From Azospirillum brasilense (lineage in GTDB: Bacteria > Pseudomonadota > Alphaproteobacteria > Rickettsiales > UBA3002), in assembly GCA_003241645.1 (NCBI GenBank), contig QFOX01000005.1:1-58659 (forward strand): DNA of 58,659 bases, read 5' to 3'. Below, piece by piece: positions 32,214 through 41,994 of this stretch. Position numbers and translations under genes: made by a program. The notes beneath the pieces were generated by a model, which was given only the letters and a program-made list of their open reading frames with translations, did no database searches and was not told the origin of the DNA. Positions within the stretch are counted from its first letter, which is position 1. The number at the start of each line of letters is the position of its first letter.

Positions 32214-35117
32214 TTAGCCTTCCAGCATTTTGCTGAACCAGCCCTTGCGCTTGGGCTTGTTCGCGTCGTCGGCACCGGAAGTGTCGGCGATGGGCGAGGC
32301 GGCCTTCAGCGGGTTGGTCTGGGCTTCGGAAAGCGGGATCACCACGCTGGGTGCAGCAGGCTTCGGCGCAGGCGCAGCAGGTGCCGCGGGCGTTGCCGCT
32401 ACCGGTGCACTGGCCGGGCGTTCGCGATGGGCGTCTTCCGCGGCGCGCACGTCGTTGGCGGCGGCAGCGATCTCGCCGGGCTCACGCGGGGTGCGGTCCG
32501 GGCGGTCGCCACGGTTGCGGTTCTTGCCACCACGGCGGCCACGGCGGCGGTTGCGGTCGCCACGGCCTTCGCCGTTGGCGGCGTCGCCTTCACGCGGCTC
32601 GCGCGGTTCGCGCGGGGCACGGGGCTCACGCGGTTCGCGGGGCTCACGGGGGGTACGCGGCGTTTGCGCTTCGCCGGTCGCATCGCCTTCAGCGGTCACA
32701 ACGGGCTCGATCGGGTTGCCGTTCTCGTCCAGCTGCGGCTCACGCGGGGTGCGCTCGCGGCCACGGTTGCGGTTGCGGCCACCACGGCGGCCACGCTCGC
32801 GGTTGCGGCCACCGCGCTCGCCACGCTCACGCGGGGCGGCGTCGTCGCCTTCGGCATCGTCCGCATAATTCCCGGCGCTGCTGCCGATGATCTCATCGTC
32901 ATCCGCGCGGGCGGCCTGGGCCGCGGCGAGGTCTTCGGGATCGGTCGGGGCAACGGTGCCCGCGAAGTTGAGCGCGCCACGGCGGCGTTGCTCGGCGTTG
33001 CCGCCTTTTTCGTTGCGGCCACGGCCACCGCGCGAACGGCGCTGGCGGGGCTGTTTGTTGTCTTCGTGCAGTTGCTCGCGGCCTTCCTGATTCACCTTGA
33101 TGAGGCGGTAATGGCCGGTGATGATGGCGTTATCCATCAGCACCACGACGTTCACGTTGTAGCGCTGCTCCAGCGTTTGCAGCAGGGCGCGGTTCTCGTT
33201 CAGCAGGTACAGCGCGGCTTCGGGGTGGGTGGTCACGCGCAGGGTCACGTATTCACCGCTGGCGGCTTCCTTCTCGAGCGTGCGCACGATCTGGATGGCG
33301 ACCGTTTCCACCGAGTGGATGTAGCCCGTGCCGCGGCAATGCGGGCACTGCACGCCGGTGGCTTCCGAAATGCTGGGGCGCATGCGCTGGCGCGAAAGCT
33401 CCATCAGGCCGAACATGCTGATGCGACCGAGCTGGATCTTCGCGCGGTCGGTCTTCAGCGCGTCTTTCATGGCGCGTTCCACGGCCTTGCGGTTCTTGCC
33501 GTAGTTCATGTCGATGAAATCGACCACGATCAGGCCGGCCAGATCGCGCAGGCGCAGCTGGCGCGCGGCTTCCACCGCGGCTTCGATGTTGGTTTTGAGT
33601 GCGGTCTCTTCGACGTTGCGCTCGGACGTGCTGCGGCCCGAGTTCACGTCGATGGCGATGAGCGCCTCGGTGGAATGGATGACGATGTAGCCGCCGCTGG
33701 GCAGCTTCACCTGCGGGTCCATCATGCCCGAGAGCTGGTCTTCCACGCCGGCATACGAGAACAGCGGCATGCTGTCGCGATACAGCTTCACGCGCGCGGC
33801 GTGGCTCGGCATCAGCATCTTCATGAAGTCCTTCGCGTCACGGAAGGCTTCTTCACCCTCCACGATCACTTCTTCCATGTCGCCGCTATACTGGTCGCGC
33901 AGGGCGCGCTTGATCAGGTTGCCCTCTTCGTAGATGAGGGCGGGGGCGGTGGCCTGAAGCGTGTTCTCGCGCACCTGGTTCCACAGTTTGATGAGGTATT
34001 CGTAGTCGCGGCGGATCTCGGCCTTGGTGCGGTCAATGCCCGCGGTGCGGATGATGACGCTCATGCCGCGGTGCGTGCGCATTTCCGAAGCCACCTCTTT
34101 CAGGCGGCGACGGGTCTCGCGGTCGGTGATCTTGCGGCTGATGCCACCGCCCTTGGGGCTGTTGGGCATAAGCACGGCGCAGCGGCCGGCCAGCGAGATG
34201 TAGGTGGTCAGCGAGCAGCCTTTGTTGCCGCGTTCTTCCTTGATGACCTGCACCAGCACGATCTGGTTGCGCTTGATCACTTCCTGAATGCGGTAGCGGC
34301 GGTGGATGGAACGCGCGCTGTTGCCGCCGCGCTGGTTGCGGCTGCGGGTTTCCTCAGCGTCTTCGCTGGTGGTCTCGCCTTGCGCGTCGTCGGGCAATAC
34401 GCCGTCTTCCGCGGCGGGAATGTCGCGCAGCGCATGGTCTTCCGGCAGGGGTTCCACCGTGTCGGAATGGATGCTGTAATCCTCGGCCAGCAGGGGCTCC
34501 ACCGCGTAGGGCTGGGGCTCTTCCGGCGCGAAGGCTTGCGGGATCTCAAGCGCAGGTACTTCGGCGCTGCTGGTGGGAATGTTCTCGAGCTTGGCCGCCG
34601 TTGCGATCAGGCTGGCTACGCTGGCGCGTGCGGCGCTGAGCTCCTGCGGGGCGGCACCGTCGGCGCTGGCCTCATGCGCGGGCACGTCGCCCAGCGGCAG
34701 ATCTTCGGCTGCTTCCGCATCGTCGAAATCATCGTCCTCGCCATGGCGGCCACGGTGGCGGGCGCGCGCCTCGCGGGCGGCCTGCTCACGTTCGAACGCT
34801 TCTTCCTCAGCCGCTTCTTCGGCTTCGGCTTCGGCGATCTGCTCGGCCAGCAGCTTCTGCTTGTCGTCCTGCGGCAGCTGGTAATAGTCGGGATGGATCT
34901 CAGCGAAGGGCAGGAAGCCCTGCTTGCCGCCGCCATATTCCACGAAGGCTGCCTGAAGGCTGGGCTCCACGCGGGTGATCTTGGCAAGGTAGATGTTGCC
35001 CTTGATCTGCGTTTTGGCGGTGGTGGTGAAATCGTAGTCGATGATCAGGTCGTCATCCAGGATGGCAACGCGCGTTTCGCCCGCATGGGCCGCGTCGATA
35101 AGCATTCGTTTCGTCAT
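32214..35117 (-). CDS. rne: Ribonuclease E
   Basis: A 967-residue endoribonuclease, core of the degradosome. The S1 RNA-binding domain begins at about residue 37 (QIKGNIYLAKITRVEPSLQA) and is interrupted by an acidic insertion of ~185 residues (about 90-275), a trait of alphaproteobacterial RNase E. The DNase I-like catalytic part has D490 (LIAIDVNSGRS) and D533 (LIVVDFIDM), and the zinc link CPHC at 591-594. The C-terminal ~300 residues are disordered with Arg-rich and repeated PRE motifs for RNA and partner binding. GGGGA lies 7-8 nt before the ATG. The leader can form a long hairpin. Confidence 0.97.
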   Translation of the reverse strand: MTKRMLIDAAHAGETRVAILDDDLIIDYDFTTTAKTQIKGNIYLAKITRVEPSLQAAFVEYGGGKQGFLPFAEIHPDYYQLPQDDKQKLLAEQIAEAEAEEAAEEEAFEREQAAREARARHRGRHGEDDDFDDAEAAEDLPLGDVPAHEASADGAAPQELSAARASVASLIATAAKLENIPTSSAEVPALEIPQAFAPEEPQPYAVEPLLAEDYSIHSDTVEPLPEDHALRDIPAAEDGVLPDDAQGETTSEDAEETRSRNQRGGNSARSIHRRYRIQEVIKRNQIVLVQVIKEERGNKGCSLTTYISLAGRCAVLMPNSPKGGGISRKITDRETRRRLKEVASEMRTHRGMSVIIRTAGIDRTKAEIRRDYEYLIKLWNQVRENTLQATAPALIYEEGNLIKRALRDQYSGDMEEVIVEGEEAFRDAKDFMKMLMPSHAARVKLYRDSMPLFSYAGVEDQLSGMMDPQVKLPSGGYIVIHSTEALIAIDVNSGRSTSERNVEETALKTNIEAAVEAARQLRLRDLAGLIVVDFIDMNYGKNRKAVERAMKDALKTDRAKIQLGRISMFGLMELSRQRMRPSISEATGVQCPHCRGTGYIHSVETVAIQIVRTLEKEAASGEYVTLRVTTHPEAALYLLNENRALLQTLEQRYNVNVVVLMDNAIITGHYRLIKVNQEGREQLHEDNKQPRQRRSRGGRGRNEKGGNAEQRRRGALNFAGTVAPTDPEDLAAAQAARADDDEIIGSSAGNYADDAEGDDAAPRERGERGGRNRERGRRGGRNRNRGRERTPREPQLDENGNPIEPVVTAEGDATGEAQTPRTPREPREPREPRAPREPREPREGDAANGEGRGDRNRRRGRRGGKNRNRGDRPDRTPREPGEIAAAANDVRAAEDAHRERPASAPVAATPAAPAAPAPKPAAPSVVIPLSEAQTNPLKAASPIADTSGADDANKPKRKGWFSKMLEG

Positions 35118-35503
35118 TGTAGTCCCCTTTAGTGACAGGGGCGCCAGCCATTACGGCTCAATCGTCACAAGCCTAGTCGCTCGCCCCTGATGTGGCCGAA
35201 GCCGGGGGCGGTGAGTCTAGATAGAACAGGGCCAGCGCGCGCTGCGCGCCGACAGAAATTCTGGGAATGTTTCCGATTGATGCCATGGAAAGATAACTGG
35301 GCACCTGTGGTTTAGTTGTTTGTACAAACCGCTTGGGCAGCAGGGGAGGTTAGTCCACGTCCGCGCCGGTTGCGATATTTCATTACGCGAGGGCACTATA
35401 GGTAGTTCGCCCATAGGCTGCAATGACTTTCTCAATAAAAATTCCCGTGGGTTAGGCGTGGCTTGGGGCTTGAATTCTTTGGCCATTCCGCTAGTGCATA
35501 GCC
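35118..35503. promoter_or_regulatory. Intergenic region with structured rne leader
   Basis: This 386-nt region separates rne (minus) from amiC (plus). Near rne, CAGGGGCG (35136-35143) pairs with CGCCCCTG (35182-35189), enclosing a small AGCC/GGCT hairpin; E. coli rne is autoregulated through 5' leader hairpins, so a similar role is possible. The middle holds a 12-bp palindrome GTTTGTACAAAC (35318-35329). Near amiC, TTGAAT (35470-35475), 16 nt, TAGTGC (35492-35497) could be a promoter that starts transcription at the ATG. I see no convincing gene here. Confidence 0.4.
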
Positions 35504-36688
35504 ATGCGTTCCTTGCTTACCCGTTTGTGCCTGTTGCTGTTGCCGCTGCCTGCCATGGCCGCGGCCATCACCGGCATGGCCGTTGAGCAGGGGCAGGGTG
35601 GCATCGAGCGCCTGCGTTTCAATACAGATCAAGTGGTTACGCCACTTAAAGTGTTCCCGCTGGGCAACCCCGACCGCGTGGTGATCGACCTGCCGCCGCT
35701 GCGCGCCACGGGCGTGGCCGTGCCCCCGGGCTATGCCGGGGCGCTGGTGAAATCCGTGCGCTTCGGCCAGTTCGATGGGGCGACCTCGCGCATCGTGGTG
35801 GATCTGGCCCGCCCGGCCCAGCTGGTGGGCACGTTGGCCATTCCCGCGCAGAACGGCCAGCCTGCCCAGTTGCTGGTGGATATTGCACCGTTCGGCACCC
35901 CGGCCACGCCGGCGCCCGCCGCTCAGCCGCCCATGGCAGCGCCCGCCGGGCCTTTCAGCAGCCCCACGGCCCCCGTGCCCGCAGCAAATGTGCCCACGCC
36001 TGCGCCGCAGGGCGAAAAACCCTTAATTATCATTGATGCTGGGCATGGTGGGCAAGACCCCGGGGCCCTTGGCCTGCACCAGACCCGCGAGAAGAACGTG
36101 ACGCTCGCCTTCGCCAAGGCGCTGAAGGACGGGCTGCTGCGCACCGGCCGCTACCGCGTGGCGCTGACACGCGAGGACGACACGTTCGTGATGCTGCCCG
36201 AGCGCGTGAACATCGCCCGCAAGCTGAAGGGCGACATTTTTATTTCGCTGCACGCGGATTCGAACCCCCGGCCCGATGCGCGGGGCCTGTCGGTCTACAC
36301 CCTGTCGGAGACCGCGTCGGACGATGAGGCGGCCGCACTGGCCGATCGCGAGAACAAGTCCGACATTATCTCGGGGCTGGATTTGAACACGGCCGACGAG
36401 GACGTCGCCAGCATTCTCATTGACCTTGCCCAGCGCGAGACCATGAACAAAGCCAGCGTGCTGGCCGAGAAGGTGGTGGAGAACCTGCACCCCAAGGTCA
36501 CTAAGCTGCCCAACCCGCACCGCTTCGCGGGCTTCCGCGTGCTGAAAGCGCCGGATATTCCCTCCATCCTCATCGAAATCGGGTTCCTGTCGAACGCGGA
36601 TGATGAAAAGCTGCTCACCTCGCAGGAATATCAATCGCTTGTGGTGTCGTCCGTGATCAACGCGGTGGACGCTTACCGGAAGGAATAA
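35504..36688 (+). CDS. amiC: N-acetylmuramoyl-L-alanine amidase with AMIN domain
   Basis: A 394-residue periplasmic cell-separation amidase. It has a signal peptide (LTRLCLLLLPLPAMAAA) and an AMIN domain at about 25-130 (LRFNTDQVVTPLKVFPLGNP, VRFGQFDGATSRIVVDL), which localises the enzyme to septal peptidoglycan. A Pro/Ala linker follows, then the amidase_3 zinc domain from about 165: IIIDAGHGGQDPGALG, FISLHADSNP and IPSILIEIGFLSNADDEKLL with the catalytic Glu. It removes stem peptides from MurNAc. It precedes PBP1A by 47 nt, a common alphaproteobacterial pair. Confidence 0.95.
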   Translation: MRSLLTRLCLLLLPLPAMAAAITGMAVEQGQGGIERLRFNTDQVVTPLKVFPLGNPDRVVIDLPPLRATGVAVPPGYAGALVKSVRFGQFDGATSRIVVDLARPAQLVGTLAIPAQNGQPAQLLVDIAPFGTPATPAPAAQPPMAAPAGPFSSPTAPVPAANVPTPAPQGEKPLIIIDAGHGGQDPGALGLHQTREKNVTLAFAKALKDGLLRTGRYRVALTREDDTFVMLPERVNIARKLKGDIFISLHADSNPRPDARGLSVYTLSETASDDEAAALADRENKSDIISGLDLNTADEDVASILIDLAQRETMNKASVLAEKVVENLHPKVTKLPNPHRFAGFRVLKAPDIPSILIEIGFLSNADDEKLLTSQEYQSLVVSSVINAVDAYRKE

Positions 36689-36735
36689 ATAACGCTGGCA
36701 AGCTACGCCCGCTTTGCTAAGTTGCGCGCCCCATC

Positions 36736-39357
36736 ATGACCGAAGAACGCCCTACACCCAAATTCATCGACGCGTTACCCAGCCGCAAGCGGCTGGCCGC
36801 CGGGGTGCGCCGCACGGGCCGCAAAGCCCGCCGCCTGCCGCGCGTGCTGCGCTGGCTGCTGGGGCTTGGCATTACCGGCTTTATCTTCGGCATTCTGGCC
36901 ATTGCGCTGGTCTTCAACCACTACACAAAAGACCTGCCCAGCACCGACCAACTGGCGAATTACGACCCCGCCGTGGTCACCCGGCTTTATGCCGCCGATG
37001 GCAAGCTGATGGCGGAATACGCCATTGAGAAGCGGTTCTTCCTGCCGCTTTCGGCCATTCCGAAGAACGTGCAGGAAGCCTTCATCTCGGCCGAGGACCG
37101 CAATTTCTACAGCCATCAGGGCGTGGATTTCTGGGGCCTGTTGCGCGCCGTGAAAGAGAACGTGACCAATTACGGCTCCGGCCGTTCCATGGTGGGTGGC
37201 TCCACCATCACGCAGCAGGTGGTGAAGAACTTCCTGCTCACCAACGAGAAAAGCCTTGAGCGCAAGATCAAGGAAGCCATTCTCGCGCAGCGCATCTCCA
37301 AGACCTATAGCAAGGAAAAGATCCTCGAGCTGTATTTGAACGAGATCTATCTGGGGCAGGGCACCTATGGGGTGGCGGCCGCCGCCATCAATTATTTCGG
37401 TAAATCGCTCGATGAACTTTCGACCGAGGAGGCCGCGCTGCTGGCCGCCATGCCCAAAGCCCCCGCGGCCTATGACCCGGCCAAGAATTACAAGCGCGCC
37501 CTGCAACGCCGCAACTACGTGATCCGCCGCATGCAGGAGGATGGTTTCATCGACGCGAAGGAGGCAACCCGCGCGCTCGCCACGCAGATCACCATGCGCC
37601 CGCGCGACAAGAAAGAAATCGCGCAGGCTGACTTCTTTGCCGAGGAAGTGCGCCGCAACCTGAAGGAAATGTACGGCGACCGCGTGCTGTACGAGGGTGG
37701 CCTGTTCGTGAAGACCACGCTGAACACCAACTTCCAGGATTATGCCGACCGCGCGCTGCGCCACTCGCTGATGCTGTACGACCAGCGCCATGGCTATCGT
37801 GGGCCCATCGCCACGCTGAAGAATACGGCTGAGGAACCATGGCCCGAGGCGCTGGAGCGCATCCGTCAGGAGAAGACCATCACGCTGTTCGACGAGCAGC
37901 AGCTCGCCGTGATCCGCAAGATCGCGGGGCGCGCGATTACTGTGGGGTTGATGGACGGCAAGGAAACCACCCTGCAACCCGCGGATTACGCATGGGCGGG
38001 CAGCCCGAAATTCAGCGAAGGCGACGTGCTGCTGGTGGAGCCGAAAGAGAAGGGCAGTAAAGACTTCAAGCTCATCCAGATCCCGGCGGTGAATGGCGCC
38101 ATGGTGGTGATCGAGCCGCAAAGCGGCAAGGTGCTGGCGCTCTCGGGCGGCTATGCCTATGCCGGGTCGGAATTCAACCGCGCCACGCAGGCCAAGCGCC
38201 AGCCGGGCTCGTCGTTCAAGCCGTTCGTGTACCTCACCGCGCTGGAGAATGGCTTCTCGCCCACCAGCATCATCATCGACGGCCCGGTATCGCTGCCGCA
38301 AGGCCCCGGCCTGCCGATGTGGACGCCGAAGAACTACGAGGGCGAATATCTCGGCCCCACTACCTTCCGCAACGGGCTCGAGAAATCGCGCAACGCCATG
38401 ACCGTGCGCATCGCACAGATGATCGGCATCAAGCGCGTGATGCGCGTGGCCAAGCGCTTCGGCATCTATGAGGAAGCTCAGCCGAATTATTCCATGGTGC
38501 TCGGTTCCAAGGAAACCACGCTCATCAAGCTGGCGAATGCCTACGCCATGGTGGCCAATGGTGGCCGCCGTGTGTCGCCGTGGCTGATCGAACGCATCGA
38601 CGATCGCAATGGCGCGACCATCTTCCGCCGTGACACGCGCATCTGCGAGCCGTGCAACCTCGCGATGGATGCGAAGCTGAACCCCACACCGCCGACCCTG
38701 CCGGATGAGCGCGAGCGCGTGCTTGATCCGCGCGTGGCGTACCAGATCACCTCCATCCTGCAGGGCGCGATCCAGCGCGGCACGGGTGGCGCGGCAAAAG
38801 TGCTTGGCCGCCCGCTGGCCGGCAAGACCGGCACCACCAACGAATCGCGCGATACATGGTTCGTGGGCTACACGCCCGACGTGGTCGTGGCCACCTATGT
38901 GGGCTTCGACACGCCCAAGCCCATGGGCGGCAAGGAAACCGGCGGCCGCGTGCCCATTCAGGGCTTCATCAAATTCATGCAGCAGGCCGATAAGGAAATT
39001 CCGCGCACGCCGTTCCGCGTGCCCGCGGGCATTCGTGAAATCCCGGTGGATCGCTATTCCGGCCAGCCGCTCTACGAAGGCATGACCGGCGGCGCCACCA
39101 TTATGGAAGCCTTCCTGACGGGCGGGCCTATCTTCAAGCCGTTCAACGAACTGCAGGAAGAGCTGAAGGACAAGGACGACGTGGTGCAGCCCATCCATGA
39201 GCTGACGCCGGAAGATCTCGGTGGCACCGAAACCGGCGAGTTCGGTGAATACAGCCCGCCGGGTGCCGGTGAAATGGCGCCTTACCAGCGGCCGGTGGAC
39301 CCCGAAGGCTTCAACCCGGATTCCGAAGCCGAAATGGGCACCGGGGGCCTGTATTAA
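36736..39357 (+). CDS. mrcA: Penicillin-binding protein 1A (bifunctional)
   Basis: An 873-residue peptidoglycan synthase. A membrane anchor lies at about 38-61. The GT51 transglycosylase domain has E120 (FISAEDRNFYSHQGVDF), GGSTITQQVVKNFLLTNEKS and KILELYLNEIYLG. The OB-like insert is typical of PBP1A. The transpeptidase domain has S492xxK495 (GSSFKPFVYL), the SxN motif in EKSRNAMT, and KTGTT. The C-terminal tail is acidic and proline-rich. Its stop TAA overlaps the prfB ATG by one base, so the two are cotranslated. Confidence 0.96.
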   Translation: MTEERPTPKFIDALPSRKRLAAGVRRTGRKARRLPRVLRWLLGLGITGFIFGILAIALVFNHYTKDLPSTDQLANYDPAVVTRLYAADGKLMAEYAIEKRFFLPLSAIPKNVQEAFISAEDRNFYSHQGVDFWGLLRAVKENVTNYGSGRSMVGGSTITQQVVKNFLLTNEKSLERKIKEAILAQRISKTYSKEKILELYLNEIYLGQGTYGVAAAAINYFGKSLDELSTEEAALLAAMPKAPAAYDPAKNYKRALQRRNYVIRRMQEDGFIDAKEATRALATQITMRPRDKKEIAQADFFAEEVRRNLKEMYGDRVLYEGGLFVKTTLNTNFQDYADRALRHSLMLYDQRHGYRGPIATLKNTAEEPWPEALERIRQEKTITLFDEQQLAVIRKIAGRAITVGLMDGKETTLQPADYAWAGSPKFSEGDVLLVEPKEKGSKDFKLIQIPAVNGAMVVIEPQSGKVLALSGGYAYAGSEFNRATQAKRQPGSSFKPFVYLTALENGFSPTSIIIDGPVSLPQGPGLPMWTPKNYEGEYLGPTTFRNGLEKSRNAMTVRIAQMIGIKRVMRVAKRFGIYEEAQPNYSMVLGSKETTLIKLANAYAMVANGGRRVSPWLIERIDDRNGATIFRRDTRICEPCNLAMDAKLNPTPPTLPDERERVLDPRVAYQITSILQGAIQRGTGGAAKVLGRPLAGKTGTTNESRDTWFVGYTPDVVVATYVGFDTPKPMGGKETGGRVPIQGFIKFMQQADKEIPRTPFRVPAGIREIPVDRYSGQPLYEGMTGGATIMEAFLTGGPIFKPFNELQEELKDKDDVVQPIHELTPEDLGGTETGEFGEYSPPGAGEMAPYQRPVDPEGFNPDSEAEMGTGGLY

Positions 39358-40467
39358 TGCGCGCCGAGACCCAACAACTCGTAGCGACGTATCAGGAAAA
39401 ACTCCAGCGCATGCGGAGGTTTCTTTGACTGGGACAACCTGCTGAAATCGCGCGAGGCACTCAACGCCAGCGCCGAAGACCCGCATTTGTGGGACAACCC
39501 CGAAGCCGCCCAGAAGCTGATGCGCGAGCGTACGCGTGTGGATTACGCCATCACCGAATTCGAGCGTGTGGAGCGCTTGCTGGCCGATGCGGTGGGCATG
39601 ATCGAACTGGCTGAAATGGAAGGCGATGAGGCGCTCATCACGCAGTCCGAACGCGAGATCGAGCAGGGCCTCGCCCAGCTGTCGCAGATGGAGCTGGAAG
39701 CGCTGCTCTCCGGCGAGGCGGATGCGAACGACTGCTTCATCGAGGTGCATCCCGGCGCGGGCGGCACCGAATCGCAGGACTGGGCGTTCATGCTCTACCG
39801 CATGTACCTGCGCTGGGGCGAACGCCGCGGCTTCAAGGTCGAGGTCATCGACGAGCAGGCAGGCGAGGAGGCGGGCATCAAATCCGCCACGCTGCGGCTG
39901 TCGGGCCATAATGCCTATGGCTGGGCCAAGACCGAATCTGGCGTGCATCGCCTCGTGCGCATCTCGCCGTTCGATTCCAACGCGCGCCGCCACACCAGCT
40001 TTGCCAGCGTCTGGGTCTATCCGGTGGTGGATGATTCGATCACCATCGAGATCAAGGAAGACGATTTGAACATCGAGACCATGCGCTCCGGTGGCGCAGG
40101 CGGCCAGCACGTGAACAAGACCGAATCGGCCGTGCGCATCACCCACGTGCCCACCGGCATCGTGGTGAAGTGCCAGGCCGGGCGCAGCCAGCACCAGAAC
40201 CGCGCCGAAGCCTATAACATGCTGCGCGCGCGGCTGTATGAGCGCGAACTGCAGATCCGCGAGGCCGCAGCGAATTCGCTCAACGCGCAGAAGACCGACA
40301 ATAGCTGGGGCAACCAGATCCGCAGCTATGTGTTGCACCCGTACCAGATGGTCAAAGACCTGCGCACCAGCGTGGAAACCAGCAACACCCAAGGCGTGCT
40401 GGATGGGGATCTGGATATGTTCGTGAATGCGTCGCTCGCGGCGCGGGTGAAAGGAAGTGTGGAATGA
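39357..40467 (+). CDS. prfB: Peptide chain release factor 2, programmed +1 frameshift
   Basis: RF2 of 369 residues, read as 23 codons from ATG 39357 to CTT (39423-39425), then a +1 shift past T39426 into GAC (39427) and on to the stop at 40467. In frame 0 a TGA stop (39426-39428) would end translation. The shifted product reads LDWDNLLKSREALN, as expected. Diagnostic motifs are the anticodon-like tripeptide SPF (VRISPFDSNARRH) and GGQ (GGAGGQHVNKTESAVRI). It recognises UGA and UAA. When RF2 is low, slow UGA reading favours the shift, giving autoregulation. Its stop overlaps the next gene by 4 nt. Confidence 0.96.
39413..39429 (+). promoter_or_regulatory. RF2 programmed frameshift site
   Basis: GCGGAGG TTT CTT TGA C: a Shine-Dalgarno-like AGG three bases before the shift codon CTT, followed by the in-frame stop TGA and C, the poor termination context. 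This is the same layout as in the E. coli prfB gene. Confidence 0.95.
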
Positions 40468-41072
40468 ACTACCTGATGATGAGTGTCCTTGCACTGGCAT
40501 GTGCAAGCTCGGCACATGCTGGCGAGCGCTTCAAGGCGCTGCCCACCGCGCGCGATAACGCCGAAATGGAGCAGCAGGTAAAACCCGGCCAGCAGGTGAA
40601 GCTTGAGGCGTTCCTCGCCGCGCCGGAGAAGCAGCATTGGGTGGCGTTCTACGAAGCAGCCGACCAGCTGTTCGCGCAGGGCAAGAAGAACGACGCGCTC
40701 AAATGGTTCTATGCCGGGCAGATCCGCGGCCGCGTCGCCGCCGGGCTGGACCCCGATTCCAGCCGCAACAATGCCATGCTCGTGGCCATGAATAGCGGCA
40801 TCGGCGCGCCGATCATGGACTATGCGAAAAGCGATGCCACCAACTGGGTCGCGCAGATCGACGCCGCGCTGGCGTGGGATCTGGCGCACCCGCTGCCGGC
40901 CGATCCGTTCGTGGTCATCGGCGTGTCGGAAGTCATGTTCGACACCAGCAATTTCCACAGCGTGTATGCGCAGGTGCGCGAAGGCCTTGGCCAGATGCGT
41001 GCCGGTCTGGCGAAGGATTTAGCCCCGCCCAGCTCGGCCTTCCTGCCGCGCGAAGGCCGCATCCGCCGCTAG
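40464..41072 (+). CDS. Exported hypothetical protein
   Basis: A 202-residue protein with a signal peptide (NYLMMSVLALACASSAHA, cleavage after AHA near residue 19). The mature part is helical: VAFYEAADQLFAQGKKNDAL followed by KWFYAGQIRGRVAAGLDPDS, FVVIGVSEVMFDTSNFHSVY. The end is basic and Pro-rich. The start overlaps the prfB stop (ATGA), so it is translated with RF2, although no functional link is known. No family is recognised. Confidence 0.7.
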   Translation: MNYLMMSVLALACASSAHAGERFKALPTARDNAEMEQQVKPGQQVKLEAFLAAPEKQHWVAFYEAADQLFAQGKKNDALKWFYAGQIRGRVAAGLDPDSSRNNAMLVAMNSGIGAPIMDYAKSDATNWVAQIDAALAWDLAHPLPADPFVVIGVSEVMFDTSNFHSVYAQVREGLGQMRAGLAKDLAPPSSAFLPREGRIRR

Positions 41073-41088
41073 GTGCGTGCGCGGCTAA

Positions 41089-41892
41089 CTAGAAAATCTG
41101 AACGAAGTAAAAGCCGCATGCTTTTGCGTTATACGTTAGCAGGTATTCTGCGGCGTAATCCGTAACGGTTGTAGCCGTGCTGCAGCTAACACGTCCGTAA
41201 ACAACGGCTTTGCCCGTGCCGGGTTTCCCATCATCCATCTTCGTGTCGATGTTCCATGCTTCGGGCGCGGTCAACCCCCCGCCAAGATTGACATGGACCG
41301 AGCTGCTTTCGGCACCAAAATCAAAATTGTTACCGAAATTTCCTGCGAAATTTCCTGCATCGCCCGCGAAATTTCCTAAGGTGCGCACGCCCCAGCCGGA
41401 AGGCTGAAGCTTTGATGGTGGCGCGTTCGTACCCAGTTCTACCTTGGCAAGGTTGGTACTGCCTGCAAGGCCTGTGTACGTACCTTCAATCAGTCCTGCC
41501 ATGGCCAGATGGCGCCAGAACTGGAATGTTTCGCTGGACTGGCCTGCGGCGGCTGCGTTTGCAAATGTTCCCTGACCATTGCCATCGCACACACCGGTAG
41601 CGCTATTCACCGCGGCCGCGCTATTCGTCACGCAATCGGCGTTCGAATTCATGCGGCCCCAAAAACGCGTGGCATCCCGAAAATCGCCGGGAGCCTGGAA
41701 ATATTTGTCCTGAAATGTGCGGATGGCGGTAATATAGCGGGTGTATTCGGTCGTAACGGCGCGTATTTCTGCTGCGCGGATAAGCGATTGGCCTGTCAGG
41801 ATACCCCCGGTCAAAAGTCCGAGAATAACAAGCACAATGCTCAGCTCTACCAAGCTGAAGCCTTGTTTTTCCTCGTGCACCGCTGTAATCAT
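41089..41892 (-). CDS. Type IV prepilin-like protein, orphan
   Basis: A protein of about 267 residues with a class III signal: the short charged leader HEEKQG is cut before F, giving FSLVELSIVLVILGLLTGGI with the conserved Glu at position +5. The remaining ~230 residues are Asn-, Gly- and Thr-rich, with a pair of cysteines near each end (NADC...GVCDG; VSCST...KACGF). The gene is alone: no pilin assembly, secretion or prepilin peptidase genes are nearby. It is divergent from mnmA across ~100 nt. The ATG at 41892 is chosen; a GTG at 41901 is possible. Confidence 0.85.
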   Translation of the reverse strand: MITAVHEEKQGFSLVELSIVLVILGLLTGGILTGQSLIRAAEIRAVTTEYTRYITAIRTFQDKYFQAPGDFRDATRFWGRMNSNADCVTNSAAAVNSATGVCDGNGQGTFANAAAAGQSSETFQFWRHLAMAGLIEGTYTGLAGSTNLAKVELGTNAPPSKLQPSGWGVRTLGNFAGDAGNFAGNFGNNFDFGAESSSVHVNLGGGLTAPEAWNIDTKMDDGKPGTGKAVVYGRVSCSTATTVTDYAAEYLLTYNAKACGFYFVQIF

Positions 41893-41994
41893 TACTGGCA
41901 CTTCCTGATCGTTGCCTGCTAAAAGGCGGGTTGCTTACGAAGTGATTTTAACCAGTTCATAACAACAGAATCCAGCTCTATTCGGGTGCCGCGC

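Noticed and set aside
32181..35132. Plus-strand open frame of 983 codons opposite rne
   Set aside because: A shadow of RNase E; Gly/Ala/Arg-rich with no domain and no ribosome-binding site.
35217..35486. Minus-strand open frame of 89 codons upstream of rne
   Set aside because: No ribosome-binding site, no recognisable features, and composition unlike neighbouring genes.
36775..40515. Minus-strand open frame of 1246 codons across PBP1A and prfB
   Set aside because: It is antisense to two certain genes with full sets of family motifs; the long open frame is an effect of high GC third positions.
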